From Caulobacterales bacterium (GTDB lineage: Bacteria > Pseudomonadota > Alphaproteobacteria > Caulobacterales > Aquidulcibacteraceae): 64,000 nt of DNA. The notes under the pieces were generated by a model. That model was not told where the DNA came from and ran no database searches. It saw only the letters and a program-made list of their open reading frames with translations. Shown here in pieces: positions 1 through 8,430 of this stretch; the stretch's first letter is position 1; each line of letters begins with the position of its first letter. The stretch covers positions 62,001 to 126,000 of the forward strand of contig JAFLCU010000004.1 in assembly GCA_017303355.1 (NCBI GenBank), written 5' to 3'. The position numbers were made by a program, and so were the translations under genes.

Positions 1-7
1 GAACATA

Positions 8-36
8 GGGCGCTGGATCGCAGGTTGCGAGCGCCC
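8..36 (-). terminator. Hairpin downstream of phaR
   Basis: A 7-bp stem (GGGCGCT at 8-14 with AGCGCCC at 30-36) encloses an inner CGCA/TGCG pair, 17 bp past the phaR stop on its strand. There is no clear U-tract, so it may be a weak terminator or only a 3'-end stabilising hairpin. Confidence 0.4.
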
Positions 37-52
37 TGATCAGCAAGGGTTT

Positions 53-682
53 TTAGCCCTTGGACCGGGCCATGGCGTCGAGCTGCTTTTGCATCGCTTC
101 CATCTGCTTGCGCAGTTCGGCGAGCTGCTCGTCCTTGGCGGCGTCTTCTTCCTCGGGCGTGCGGCCCGCGCCAGCGAAGCCGCCGGCGCCTGGCATGGCG
201 AACGGCGCCCAGACTTTCATGGCTTGCTGGAACATCGCCATGTTGCGTTGCGCTTGTTCCTCGAACGCCGCCATCGGCGTCGTCGCGCCGAAGGTGCGGG
301 AAAAGTTCTCGCGCAATTGCTCCTGGCCCTTGGAGAAGCTTTCCATGCTCATTTCGAGGTAGGGCGGCAGGAAGCCTTGCATCTGATCGCCATAGAAGCG
401 GATCAGGCGGCGCAGGAATTGAACCGGGAGCAGGTTCTGGCCCTTGCTCTCTTGTTCGAAGATGATTTGCGTGAGCACCGAGCGGGTGATGTCGTCGCCG
501 GTCTTGGCGTCGAGCACTACAAAATCGACGCCCTCGCGCACCATTTCGGAAAGATGGTCGAGCGTCACGTAGCTCGAAGCGGCGGTATTGTAGAGCCGCC
601 GATTGGCGTACTTTTTGATGACGACGGCTTCGCCCTGAGACTCGCCGCCGGCCTCCCCCGTTTGGCCGTTTGCATCCGCCAC
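53..682 (-). CDS. phaR: Polyhydroxyalkanoate synthesis repressor PhaR
   Basis: PhaR-family DNA-binding protein that represses phasin and PHB genes and binds PHB granules. The 209-residue product has the PHB/PHA accumulation regulator N-terminal domain at about residues 21-80 ([11 protein letters not shown] at 23-33), the second PHB_acc domain at about 84-123, and a short C-terminal coiled coil at about 183-206. The open frame extends upstream over phaA, but a GTG at 682 preceded by GAGGAA is the best start, and the family homology begins just after it. It is divergent from phaA, whose start is 200 bp away, so a shared regulatory region is likely. Confidence 0.9.
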   Translation of the reverse strand: MADANGQTGEAGGESQGEAVVIKKYANRRLYNTAASSYVTLDHLSEMVREGVDFVVLDAKTGDDITRSVLTQIIFEQESKGQNLLPVQFLRRLIRFYGDQMQGFLPPYLEMSMESFSKGQEQLRENFSRTFGATTPMAAFEEQAQRNMAMFQQAMKVWAPFAMPGAGGFAGAGRTPEEEDAAKDEQLAELRKQMEAMQKQLDAMARSKG

Positions 683-882
683 GGTCGTTTCCTCGTTTTG
701 CGTCCGCGAGATCGCGGGTTTCCGGCAGAATCCGCTCTCCTTCGCCGCAATGCAAGACAAAGCGTCCGTTTGGGGCTGTCCAATGCGACGGGCGAGCTTG
801 GATTTCGCGCTTCGCTTGTGCGATAGGACGGTTAATCTCTTCTTGTCCTTCCAAGGCCTTCGCCTTTCAGGAGCCCGCCGAC

Positions 883-2055
883 ATGTCTGATATCGTGATC
901 GTCTCCGCCGCCCGTACGCCGGTTGGCTCATTCCTGGGCTCGTTTGCTGCAACGCCCGCGCACGAGCTTGGCAGAATCGCCATTACAGGCGCGCTGCAGC
1001 GCGCCAAAGTCGAAGCCGCCGACGTCTCGGAAGTGGTGCTCGGCCAGGTGCTGACGGCCAATCAGGGCATGAACCCGGCGCGCCAAGCTTCGCGTGCGGC
1101 TGGCGTGCCGGATGACAGCCCGGCCTGGTCGCTGAACCAGGTGTGCGGCTCGGGGCTGCGCGCGGTCGTCGTCGGCTATCAGCAGCTCAAGGCGGGCGAC
1201 GCGAAGATCGTCGTCGCCGGCGGTCAGGAAAACATGAGCCTCTCGCCACACGTCGCCAATTTGCGCAACGGCCAGAAGATGGGCCCGCTGGAATTTTCGG
1301 ACTCGATGATCAAGGACGGCCTCACCGACGTCTTCAATCAATATCACATGGGCATCACCGCCGAGAACGTCGCCGAGAAATGGCAGGTCACGCGCGCCCA
1401 ACAGGATGAATTCGCCACCGCGTCGCAGAACAAGGCGAGCGCCGCGCAGAAAGCCGGCAAGTTCAAGGATGAAATCGTCGCCGTCACCGTGAAGGGCCGC
1501 AAGGGCGACACGGTGGTTGAGAACGACGAATACATCAAACATGACGCAACGCTCGAAGGCGCGGCCGGCTTGCGTGCGGCGTTCAAGAAGGACGGCACCG
1601 TGACGGCCGCGAACGCATCGGGCTTGAACGATGGCGCAGCGGCGCTTGTGCTCATGACGGCGGATGAAGCTGCGAAGCGTGGTTTGACGCCGCTCGCACG
1701 CATCGCCTCATGGGCTTCGCGCGGCGTCGATCCGAGCATCATGGGCACGGGGCCAATCCCGGCGTCGAAGGCAGCGCTTGAGAAGGCGGGCTGGAAAGTC
1801 GGCGATCTCGATCTGGTCGAAGCCAACGAAGCCTTCGCCGCGCAAGCCTGCGCCGTGAACAAGGACATGGGCTGGGATCCGGCGATCGTGAACGTCAATG
1901 GCGGCGCCATCGCCATCGGCCACCCGATCGGCGCCTCAGGTGCACGCGTGCTGACGACGCTGCTCTACGAACTCCAACGCGCCGGCAAAAAGAAGGGCCT
2001 CGCCACGCTCTGCATCGGCGGCGGTATGGGCATCGCGGTGTGCGTGGAGCGGTGA
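883..2055 (+). CDS. phaA: Acetyl-CoA C-acetyltransferase (beta-ketothiolase)
   Basis: Condenses two acetyl-CoA to acetoacetyl-CoA, the first step of PHB synthesis and of the ethylmalonyl-CoA pathway; cytoplasmic. The product is 390 residues, the normal thiolase length, and starts [17 protein letters not shown]. The catalytic residues are visible: Cys88 in NQVCGSG, His347 in IGHPIGASG, and Cys377 in CIGGGMG. The frame stays open upstream, but the thiolase N-terminus fixes the start at 883. It is divergent from phaR; phaB lies about 5 kb downstream rather than adjacent. The FadA or AtoB role cannot be excluded from sequence alone, but the context favours PhaA. Confidence 0.93.
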   Translation: MSDIVIVSAARTPVGSFLGSFAATPAHELGRIAITGALQRAKVEAADVSEVVLGQVLTANQGMNPARQASRAAGVPDDSPAWSLNQVCGSGLRAVVVGYQQLKAGDAKIVVAGGQENMSLSPHVANLRNGQKMGPLEFSDSMIKDGLTDVFNQYHMGITAENVAEKWQVTRAQQDEFATASQNKASAAQKAGKFKDEIVAVTVKGRKGDTVVENDEYIKHDATLEGAAGLRAAFKKDGTVTAANASGLNDGAAALVLMTADEAAKRGLTPLARIASWASRGVDPSIMGTGPIPASKAALEKAGWKVGDLDLVEANEAFAAQACAVNKDMGWDPAIVNVNGGAIAIGHPIGASGARVLTTLLYELQRAGKKKGLATLCIGGGMGIAVCVER

Positions 2056-2107
2056 GCTGAACGTAAATTCTCTGAATGTAGATTCTACGAGCGGCGTTTC
2101 GCCATCA

Positions 2108-2545
2108 TTGGTCCGCGCTCTTTCGGGCGCGGCTCCGCTTAGTCAGTCGGCGATAACGGCGCTCGTGAACTTCATGGCGCGCGAGTGCCATTGGCGCGTA
2201 GGGGCTTTCGACTGGCGCATCGTCCACCGCACTTATCACAAGTGCATCCTGACCAAGGACGAGTTCAGTTTCGTTGCGCTCGTCGGCGCCGATGCGCCCA
2301 TTTTAGCGTTAGCGCAGGAGCGCAGTGATGGTCTGTGGGCGTTCCTTGACGATGCTTCAGCCGCTAACGCTGTCGGGGCGTATTACGCCTCATCTCTGGA
2401 CCTTCTCCCGGCCGACGATTTGAATAATGAACTATCGAGCGCTGATCGCGTTTGGCTCGCAGCGCTGGGCGATCGCATGCGCTACGACTTGCGCTACTGG
2501 AACCCACGCACTGTGGGGCAAGTCATCTTCAATTTTTGGGATTGA
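2108..2545 (+). CDS. Hypothetical protein
   Basis: Unrecognised soluble protein of 145 residues from a TTG start, or 123 residues if the ATG at 2174 is used. It has no signal peptide or membrane segment. Tryptophan and tyrosine are frequent ([18 protein letters not shown] near residues 28-45; YDLRYWNP near the end), which argues for a real folded protein rather than a chance frame. It lies 52 bp after phaA and ends 4 bp before the DUF2200 gene, so it probably shares that transcript. Neither start has a strong ribosome binding site. No function is assigned. Confidence 0.6.
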   Translation: MVRALSGAAPLSQSAITALVNFMARECHWRVGAFDWRIVHRTYHKCILTKDEFSFVALVGADAPILALAQERSDGLWAFLDDASAANAVGAYYASSLDLLPADDLNNELSSADRVWLAALGDRMRYDLRYWNPRTVGQVIFNFWD

Positions 2546-2549
2546 TCCG

Positions 2550-2939
2550 ATGGTTGCGTCAGCAAAGCGGAATGCCACGACCAAACCCCACCGCATCTAT
2601 TCCATCAGCTTCGCCAGCGTGTACCCGCACTACGTCGCCAAGGCCGAGAAGAAGGGGCGCACGCAGGCGGAGGTGGATGAGATCATTCGCTGGCTGACAG
2701 GCTATCGCCAGCAATCGCTGACAGCGCACATTAAGAAGCAGACGAGTTTCGAGGATTTCTTCGCGCAGGCGCCGAAGCTCAACCCGGCGCGGTCGCTGAT
2801 TACGGGCGTGATCTGTGGCGTGCGCATCGAGAACATCGAAGACCCGCTGATGCGCGAAATCCGCTATCTCGATAAGCTGATCGACGAACTCGCCAAGGGA
2901 AAGGCGATGGAGAAGATCCTTCGGGCGGACAAAGCATAG
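2550..2939 (+). CDS. DUF2200 family protein
   Basis: A 129-residue soluble protein that resembles the DUF2200 family of unknown function. Characteristic stretches are [20 protein letters not shown] near the N-terminus, [12 protein letters not shown], and [21 protein letters not shown] in the middle. The length matches the family. The start is the ATG at 2550, just after the preceding stop, suggesting cotranscription with the hypothetical gene upstream. The frame extends further upstream in the overlapping gene, which is not needed. No biochemical role is known to me. Confidence 0.8.
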   Translation: MVASAKRNATTKPHRIYSISFASVYPHYVAKAEKKGRTQAEVDEIIRWLTGYRQQSLTAHIKKQTSFEDFFAQAPKLNPARSLITGVICGVRIENIEDPLMREIRYLDKLIDELAKGKAMEKILRADKA

Positions 2940-2971
2940 CGATCCGTGCCGGAGCAGGCTAAATCCAAGCT

Positions 2972-3697
2972 ATGTCCGAAGTTCAACGCAAGCTCACCAC
3001 CATCCTCGCCGCCGACGCTGCGGGCTATAGCAGCGTGATGGAGGCGGACGAGGTCCGCACGCTGACGGACCTCCGCGCCGCGCGGGGCGTGTTCTCGCAA
3101 TTCATCGCCCGTCACCATGGCCGCATCGCCAATACGGCGGGCGACGGCCTGATCGCGGAATTTCCGTCCGTGGTGGAAGCTGTGCAATGCGCGATCGAGG
3201 TGCAGCGCGAGCTTGGCGAAGCGCAGAGCGGCCTGCGCTTCCGCATCGGCGTGCATCTGGGCGACGTCATGGTCGATGGCGACGATCTCTTGGGCGAAGG
3301 CGTGAACCTCGCCGCACGCCTGCAAAGCATGGCCGAGCCCGGCGGCATTCTGATTTCGCAGCAGGTCTATGACCAAGTACAGAAGAAGCTTTCGGTGGGC
3401 TTTTCCTGTCTTGGCGAGAAGCGACCGAAGAATTTTGCCGAGAGCGTTGTCGTCTATAGCGTCGGCGAGAGCGATGCGGCGCCGGGCAAAGCGCGCGGCG
3501 CCCGCGGGGCGGCGGCTGCACGCGGGGACGACAAGAAGCAACGCTTTATCGCCGGCGCCATGCGGCTTGGCCTGATCCTGGCTGTGCTGTTCGCGATCGA
3601 CTGGATGACAGGCGGCGCCTGGTGGGTGCAATGGCCAGCGATTGGCATGGCGCTTTGGCTCGCGTTCCGCTCCGGCCCGTTGTTCGAGCGGCTTTAA
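2972..3697 (+). CDS. Class III adenylate/guanylate cyclase with C-terminal membrane segments
   Basis: Probable nucleotide cyclase making cAMP or cGMP. The catalytic domain covers about residues 6-165 of 241. Metal-binding aspartates are at D15 (ILAADAAGYS) and D58 (TAGDGLIAEF), and the transition-state Asn and Arg at N112 and R116 (GVNLAARLQ). The position that often carries the purine-specifying Lys reads N-T here, so substrate specificity is not predictable. After a basic Ala/Gly-rich linker (about 165-187) come two hydrophobic segments (about 191-235), placing the catalytic domain at the inner membrane. It converges with the next gene, overlapping by 4 nt. Confidence 0.85.
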   Translation: MSEVQRKLTTILAADAAGYSSVMEADEVRTLTDLRAARGVFSQFIARHHGRIANTAGDGLIAEFPSVVEAVQCAIEVQRELGEAQSGLRFRIGVHLGDVMVDGDDLLGEGVNLAARLQSMAEPGGILISQQVYDQVQKKLSVGFSCLGEKRPKNFAESVVVYSVGESDAAPGKARGARGAAAARGDDKKQRFIAGAMRLGLILAVLFAIDWMTGGAWWVQWPAIGMALWLAFRSGPLFERL

Positions 3698-4128
3698 GCG
3701 ATCCCCAGTTCGCGCAGCACGCCGGCTTGATCGAAATACGGGCGCTCGCATCTGATCTTGTTGCTGCCGGGTTCGAACTCGAAGCTTGCGGCCATGCGCA
3801 TGCGGAAGCTCTTGCCGGTGGGCTCGATGGTGCGGTTGCCGATCTTCAGCGGGCCGAGGTGCGTGCCCGTAAGCCAAAACTCTACGAGCACGGTGTTGTC
3901 CGCGTGCGAGATGGCGATGATCTCATTGCCTTGATCGGGAAACGGCGTGCGCGAGGCGGCGAAATAGGCGCGCACCGCCGCTTCGCCATCGAACACCTGG
4001 CCGCCGCCGTACATTTCGTAGCGCGGATGCTCGAACGTGGCGATCACTGCGTCCCAATCGTGCGTCACCTCCAGCGCCATGTGATCGCGGACGGTTTGCA
4101 AGCGGGCTTCAGCGAGAGCGTCTGTCAT
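3694..4128 (-). CDS. SnoaL-like / NTF2-fold family protein
   Basis: A 144-residue cytoplasmic protein with the NTF2-like (SnoaL) pattern: an N-terminal helix pair (VRDHMALEVTHDWDAVIATF), then a strand-rich part with FDGEAAVRAYFAASRTPFPD, and conserved aromatic and charged residues. Such proteins act as small isomerases, hydrolases or ligand binders; the substrate cannot be read from the sequence. The frame is open to 4347, but homology starts at the ATG at 4128. It lies downstream of the WYL regulator on the same strand with a 37-bp gap, so it may be cotranscribed with it. Confidence 0.75.
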   Translation of the reverse strand: MTDALAEARLQTVRDHMALEVTHDWDAVIATFEHPRYEMYGGGQVFDGEAAVRAYFAASRTPFPDQGNEIIAISHADNTVLVEFWLTGTHLGPLKIGNRTIEPTGKSFRMRMAASFEFEPGSNKIRCERPYFDQAGVLRELGIA

Positions 4129-4165
4129 GGGCCGAGTGTGGCGCGAACTGCGCGCGGCGCAAGCC

Positions 4166-4861
4166 TCAAGCCTTGCTTCCGCGCCCGGTGTGCTCCTTTT
4201 CCCAACGCTTGCGCAATTGCGCGGGCCGTTGGCGATAGCGCGTTTCCAGCACTTCCGCGTCGTGGAAGCGGTCCGAGCGGAAGTGCCGAAAGTCCTCGCG
4301 CAATTCACACCAGGCGACGACCAACCGCACCGTTTCAAAATAGCCAATCATGAACGGCCAGATCGTGCGCTCTGACGTCCGACCATTCTCGTCGGCATAG
4401 GCGATGCGCATTTTGCGCTGCTCACGTATCGCGCCACGCACGGCCGCGAGATCGAACGCATCGACCGCGCGCATGTGGGATGAGACAAGCGCGAGCTGCG
4501 CATCGAGCACGACAGGCCGCAAATGCTCGGGCACTGCGGCGGTGAGTTTGCCGATCAGATCGCGCGCGCCGCGCGCCAAGGCCGCGTCGCCCCGCTGCGC
4601 CACCCAGGCCGCGCCGAGCACTGCCGCTTCCAACTCGTCCTGTGTCAGCATCAACGGCGGCATGTCGTAATCGCTGTCGATCACGTAGCCGGTGCCGGCT
4701 TCCCCCCGTATCGGCACGCGCTGGGCCATCAGTTCGGCGATGTCGCGATAGAGCGTGCGCAGCGACACCTCCAATTCATGCGCCAGTTCCTGGCCAGTCA
4801 CGGATCGGCGCCTGGAGCGGAGGATTTGGATGATCTGAAAGAGGCGTTCGGTGCGGCGCAT
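4166..4861 (-). CDS. YafY-type WYL domain transcriptional regulator
   Basis: A 231-residue one-component regulator. Residues about 1-60 form a winged HTH of the HTH_11/DeoR type (ERLFQIIQILRSRR, ELEVSLRTLYRDIAEL). The C-terminal half is a WYL-type ligand-sensing domain, with WPFMIGYFETVRLVVAWCELR followed by FRHFRSDR. WYL proteins of the YafY class often regulate the divergently placed neighbour, here the GST-like gene 90 bp away. A TTG start at 4867 is possible, but the ATG at 4861 begins the conserved MRRTERL sequence. Confidence 0.88.
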   Translation of the reverse strand: MRRTERLFQIIQILRSRRRSVTGQELAHELEVSLRTLYRDIAELMAQRVPIRGEAGTGYVIDSDYDMPPLMLTQDELEAAVLGAAWVAQRGDAALARGARDLIGKLTAAVPEHLRPVVLDAQLALVSSHMRAVDAFDLAAVRGAIREQRKMRIAYADENGRTSERTIWPFMIGYFETVRLVVAWCELREDFRHFRSDRFHDAEVLETRYRQRPAQLRKRWEKEHTGRGSKA

Positions 4862-4951
4862 GACCAAAACTTATACTGACATTCTCCTGCCACAAGGCTG
4901 TCAGCAGGGGCAAGCTAAGACTGCTTTCCAAGCGAAGCGAGGAGAGACGAA

Positions 4952-5674
4952 ATGACCGTTCTGTATGGTTGGGGACCGATGTTCGGGGCGCCGAGTCCAA
5001 GCCCCTATGTGATCAAGTGCGACATGCAATTGCAGATGCTGGGCGTGAATTTCATGCGCGCCATTGCCGATCTGGAGAGCGTGGGCAAACACAAGGCCCC
5101 CGATGTCGAGGATGACGGCCGTATCATCGAGGATTCCACTTTCATCCGGCTCTATTTCGAGGAAAAGCTCGGCGACGATCTGGATGAGGGCCTGTCGCTC
5201 GAGCAGCGCGGCATGGCCTGGGGGCTTGAGCGCATGCTTGAAGATCGCCTCAGCATGATCATGGCGCATGAGCGCTGGCTGGTGGACGCCAATTTCGACA
5301 AAGGCCCGCGCCAATTCTTCATGGGCGTGCCAGAGCCGCAGCACAGCGCCTTGTGCAAGGACGTGCGCGAGCAATTGCACACAATGATGGTGCGCCACGG
5401 CATCGGCCGTCATACGCGTGAGGAGCGGATGCTGCTGGCCGAACGCGACATCTCCGCGATCGCGGCGGTGCTGGGCGACAAGCCCTATCTGTTCGGCGAC
5501 ACGCCCAAGGCCGTGGACGCCTCCGCGTTTGGCGTGCTGGCGTCCTGCGCCACGCCGTTTTTCGACACGCCGCTCTCGGGATTGGTGCGTGAGCACACGA
5601 ACCTGATGAAATACCTCGAACGCATCGAATGGCGCTATTTTGGCGAGATCGTCTGGCCCGCCATGGCGGCGTAA
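4952..5674 (+). CDS. Glutathione S-transferase family protein
   Basis: A 240-residue GST-fold protein. The N-terminal thioredoxin-like part runs about residues 1-80 and ends in DGRIIEDSTFIRLYFEEKLG, the usual E-S/D-S-T glutathione gamma-glutamyl contact. The C-terminal helical domain contains KPYLFGDTPKAVDASAFGVLA, matching the conserved D-x-x-x-F/L capping box of GSTs. It resembles the metaxin/FAX-like GSTs annotated only generically. A strong GAGGAG site precedes the ATG at 4952. Its divergent position next to a WYL regulator suggests it is that regulator's target, perhaps in detoxification. The substrate is unknown. Confidence 0.82.
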   Translation: MTVLYGWGPMFGAPSPSPYVIKCDMQLQMLGVNFMRAIADLESVGKHKAPDVEDDGRIIEDSTFIRLYFEEKLGDDLDEGLSLEQRGMAWGLERMLEDRLSMIMAHERWLVDANFDKGPRQFFMGVPEPQHSALCKDVREQLHTMMVRHGIGRHTREERMLLAERDISAIAAVLGDKPYLFGDTPKAVDASAFGVLASCATPFFDTPLSGLVREHTNLMKYLERIEWRYFGEIVWPAMAA

Positions 5675-5718
5675 TGCCAAACGAGCCTGCGGCCAATCTG
5701 GTCGCGGGCTACGTGGCG

Positions 5719-6093
5719 CTAGACGTGTTGATCGATCAGGATTTGGTTGCCGTCCGGATCTTCCAGCGTCAGGTGAGCAGGGCCTTGCGGTTTGCTTGCG
5801 TCGACTTCAGCGCCCAGCGCGACTCCCGCAGCTTTCAGGTGCTTTTGGATGTCGCGAATATCGGTGAAACTCGCCAGTGCTTGGGCGTCGCTGTCCCAGC
5901 CGGGGTTGAAGGTCAGCAGGTTCTTTTCGAACATGCCCTGAAACAGACCGATGATCGTGGTGTCGTTCTTCATGATTAGCCAGCGCTGATCCTGGTTGCC
6001 GCCAAACACGGTGAAGCCCAGTTTTTCGTAGAATGCGCGCGAAGCGGCGATGTCTTTCACCGCGAGACTGATGGAGAATGCGCCGAGTTTCAT
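5719..6093 (-). CDS. VOC superfamily (glyoxalase/bleomycin resistance-like) protein
   Basis: A 124-residue vicinal-oxygen-chelate fold protein. The paired beta-alpha-beta modules show as [21 protein letters not shown] at the N-terminus and a second module ending in [12 protein letters not shown], which carries the usual C-terminal metal-ligand region. VOC proteins bind a divalent metal or serve as drug-binding or lyase proteins; the exact activity is not predictable. The ATG at 6093 follows a GGGAG site. It lies 27 bp downstream of the DUF4199 gene on the same strand. Confidence 0.82.
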   Translation of the reverse strand: MKLGAFSISLAVKDIAASRAFYEKLGFTVFGGNQDQRWLIMKNDTTIIGLFQGMFEKNLLTFNPGWDSDAQALASFTDIRDIQKHLKAAGVALGAEVDASKPQGPAHLTLEDPDGNQILIDQHV

Positions 6094-6120
6094 GGATGCG
6101 CTCCCTTGATGGTGGATGGA

Positions 6121-6663
6121 TTATTGGGCTCGCGCCGGCAGCACGCGCGGGTTGCGCAGGATCGCGGCCGAGATGAGCGCGATCAGCAGGCCAACGGGGA
6201 ATATTTCCGCGAACGTCATCGGCAAGCGGAAGAGCGGATTGGCGTAGGCGGTTTTCATCTCATTGAGTTGGGCGGTGTAGCTCGCAAGCTCAGCGCCGGT
6301 GACGCCGGCCGCGCGCTTGGCCTCGATCATTTGGGCGACGTAATTTTCCATGAAAGTATAATCGGTGGCGGCGAGATAGATCTCCCAGCCGATTACGTAG
6401 GCGACGCCCGCGATCGCGGCGACCAGGAGGCCAAGCCCAAACGCCGGCAGGAATTTGATCACCCCGCCTAGGTGCTTGTTTCGGTAATCGCGGATCGCCA
6501 GGAAGATCATCGACAGCGCGACGATCATCACCAGATAACCCAGCCATTGCGATGAGAAGGCGTGGCCGTGGCCTTGGCCGGCCGAAAGCACGATGCCGAG
6601 AATGATGACGGCGATGACGATCGCGCCGGAAATGGCGCCATAGCGCACAGCGATAGCAAACAT
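6121..6663 (-). CDS. DUF4199 family integral membrane protein
   Basis: A 180-residue inner-membrane protein with four hydrophobic segments near residues 5-27, 42-61, 73-98 and 148-170, and an extracytoplasmic-type loop rich in charged and aromatic residues between the third and fourth. The pattern fits DUF4199, whose function is unknown. The ATG at 6663 follows GGGGAG; the frame is open further upstream without a better start. The upstream same-strand gene is a membrane-anchored LuxR-type regulator about 105 bp away, a pairing that suggests it is regulated by or works with that protein. Confidence 0.78.
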   Translation of the reverse strand: MFAIAVRYGAISGAIVIAVIILGIVLSAGQGHGHAFSSQWLGYLVMIVALSMIFLAIRDYRNKHLGGVIKFLPAFGLGLLVAAIAGVAYVIGWEIYLAATDYTFMENYVAQMIEAKRAAGVTGAELASYTAQLNEMKTAYANPLFRLPMTFAEIFPVGLLIALISAAILRNPRVLPARAQ

Positions 6664-6768
6664 GCGTGAATCTCCCCGAGTGATGGCGAGACTAGGGGCG
6701 ATCACCGCGAAAAGGGAAATCACCCGAAAGGGTGAAATCGACAAAATCAACCGTTTAGGCCGGCGCCT

Positions 6769-7191
6769 CTAGGGTATGAGCGCGAGTTCGCGCGCTTTCT
6801 GGATGGCTTGGGTGCGCCGCTGCACCTCCAGTTTTTGGAACAGACTGGCGATCTGAGATTTGATCGTGTTGGGCGAGACCCCTAGCGCTTGGGCGATCTC
6901 CTTGTTCGCCTTGCCGGCCGCCAACAGCTCCAACACCTGCAACTCGCGGCGGGTGACGCCAAGCGAGGCGAGCGCTGCGTCGTTCTTTTCGAACGCCGGC
7001 GAGGGCGTGCGCCGGGCGAGCCGCATGCCGGCCCAAACGCCGAGGCCGGCGAAGCTCAGGGCGATGAGCGCGATGTAAATCTCAACGGTAAAGACGCGGG
7101 CGAAGAATTGGTATTGCAGCCATTGCAGGGCGAGCGCCCCAGCGGCGAGCGCTAGGGCATAAAGGACCACGATCCGCGTCATCGCCGTCAT
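6769..7191 (-). CDS. Membrane-anchored LuxR-type HTH regulator
   Basis: A 140-residue protein with two N-terminal hydrophobic segments (about residues 6-24 and 36-56) followed by a GerE/LuxR-type HTH (about 77-137; LTRRELQVLELLAAGKANKE, then GVSPNTIKSQIASLFQKL). It has no receiver or ligand-binding domain, so DNA binding would occur from the membrane. It is followed on the same strand by a DUF4199 membrane protein, which may be its partner or target. The start is ATG at 7191; an in-frame ATG at 7182 is an alternative. Confidence 0.85.
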   Translation of the reverse strand: MTAMTRIVVLYALALAAGALALQWLQYQFFARVFTVEIYIALIALSFAGLGVWAGMRLARRTPSPAFEKNDAALASLGVTRRELQVLELLAAGKANKEIAQALGVSPNTIKSQIASLFQKLEVQRRTQAIQKARELALIP

Positions 7192-7355
7192 TTTGGCCGA
7201 AGGAGCGGACGGGCGCTAGCTGATGGCGTCAGCGTCGCACCCGTTCGAAAAATCGTGGTTTCGGCGTCGCGGCAGGTTGCCTCGGGTCCGGAGTCGCGCA
7301 AACTGCGTTCATGTCTCCGGGGCTTTGTCCCGGCCAATGATAAAATCGGGAGAGA

Positions 7356-8084
7356 ATGATGGCGCGGGTGGCTTTGGTGACGGGTGGAACGCGTGGGATC
7401 GGCAAGGCCATCTCGGCGCGGCTCAAGGCCGATGGCTTCAAGGTCGCCGCGAACTACGCCGGCAATTCAGAAGCGGCTGAGGCGACGGCGAAGGAACTCG
7501 GCATCAGCGTGTTCAAGTGGGACGTGGGTGATGAGGCGCAGTGCGCCGAAGGCATCGCCAAGGTGGTCGCCGATCTTGGCCCGATCGACGTGCTGGTCAA
7601 CAATGCTGGCATCACGCGTGACGGCCAATTTCACAAGATGAGCGCCGAGAAATGGCGCGATGTGATCCGCGTCGATCTGGACTCGCTTTTCTATATGACG
7701 CGTCCAGTGATCGAGGGCATGCGCGATCGCGGCTTTGGCCGCATCATCAATATCAGCTCGATCAACGGCCAGAAGGGCCAGTTCGGCCAGGTGAATTATT
7801 CCGCCGCGAAGGCCGGCATGATCGGGTTCACCAAAGCGCTGGCGCAGGAAAGCGCGGCCAAGGGCGTCACCGTGAACGTGGTCGCGCCCGGCTACATCGA
7901 CACCGACATGGTGGCCGCGGTGCCGGAAGACGCGCTGAAGAAAATCGTTGCGACGATCCCAGTCGGCCGCTTGGGCAAGGCCGAGGAAATCGCGGCGATG
8001 GTGGCGTTTCTCGCCTCGGATCAAGCCGCGTTCATCACCGGCGCGACCATGACGGTAAATGGCGCGCAATACATCGCGGGCTGA
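7356..8084 (+). CDS. phaB: Acetoacetyl-CoA reductase
   Basis: NADPH-dependent short-chain dehydrogenase that reduces acetoacetyl-CoA to (R)-3-hydroxybutyryl-CoA, the PHB monomer. The 242-residue product has the cofactor motif TGGTRGIG at about 10-16, NNAG at 82-85, and the catalytic Ser135, Tyr148 and Lys152. The flanking INGQKGQFGQVNYSAAKAG is the PhaB-type signature. Two ATG codons in tandem, at 7356 and 7359, follow a GGGAGAG site. The gene is 5 kb from phaA and divergent from the LuxR-type regulator. No PHB synthase (phaC) lies in this window. Confidence 0.92.
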   Translation: MMARVALVTGGTRGIGKAISARLKADGFKVAANYAGNSEAAEATAKELGISVFKWDVGDEAQCAEGIAKVVADLGPIDVLVNNAGITRDGQFHKMSAEKWRDVIRVDLDSLFYMTRPVIEGMRDRGFGRIINISSINGQKGQFGQVNYSAAKAGMIGFTKALAQESAAKGVTVNVVAPGYIDTDMVAAVPEDALKKIVATIPVGRLGKAEEIAAMVAFLASDQAAFITGATMTVNGAQYIAG

Positions 8085-8093
8085 GATGTAATC

Positions 8094-8118
8094 GGAACTA
8101 CGAGCGGTTCGCGGCGTT
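8094..8118 (+). promoter_or_regulatory. General-stress (EcfG-type) promoter of csbD
   Basis: GGAAC at 8094-8098, 16 bases, then CGTT at 8115-8118. This matches the alphaproteobacterial EcfG/SigT promoter consensus exactly and sits 29 bp before the csbD start. CsbD-like genes are typical general-stress targets. Confidence 0.8.
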
Positions 8119-8146
8119 TATTCTCCATTCCAAGGAGAATGGACTC

Positions 8147-8332
8147 ATGGACAAAGAGCACGTCAAAAGCGCTGCCGACAAAGCGTCTGGCACGGTGAAG
8201 GAAGCTGCCGGCAAGATGACCGGCAACAAGAAGCTGGAAGCCGAAGGCAAGATCGACAAGGCCAAAGGCGAAGCGCGCGAATTCATCGGCGACGTCAAGG
8301 ATGCGGCGAAGAAGGCTGATCGTCCGAGCTAA
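8147..8332 (+). CDS. CsbD family stress protein
   Basis: A 61-residue hydrophilic, Lys/Glu/Ala-rich protein with the CsbD repeat pattern (KSAADKASGTVKEAAGKMTG, then KLEAEGKIDKAKGEA). CsbD proteins accumulate in general stress; their biochemical role is unclear. It has no signal peptide. The ATG at 8147 follows AAGGAGAA. Its own EcfG-type promoter lies between it and phaB, and a strong terminator follows, so it is probably a monocistronic stress gene. Confidence 0.9.
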   Translation: MDKEHVKSAADKASGTVKEAAGKMTGNKKLEAEGKIDKAKGEAREFIGDVKDAAKKADRPS

Positions 8333-8353
8333 GCTGATCGCAGCTTGATGAAG

Positions 8354-8384
8354 CGGCCCGTGCGCAAGCGCGGGCCGTTTTGTT
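8354..8384 (+). terminator. Rho-independent terminator after csbD
   Basis: A 10-bp GC-rich stem (CGGCCCGTGC paired with GCGCGGGCCG, one G-U pair) is followed by TTTTGTTT. It lies 22 bp after the csbD stop. Confidence 0.85.
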
Positions 8385-8430
8385 TCGTGTGCCTGCGTCG
8401 CGTCGCCCTTCGACGGGCCGGCGGTCGATG

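Noticed and set aside
4970..5674. GST-like protein considered as a dedicated resistance gene for a cluster
   Set aside because: No antibiotic biosynthesis or resistance cassette surrounds it; only the divergent WYL regulator is a plausible partner.
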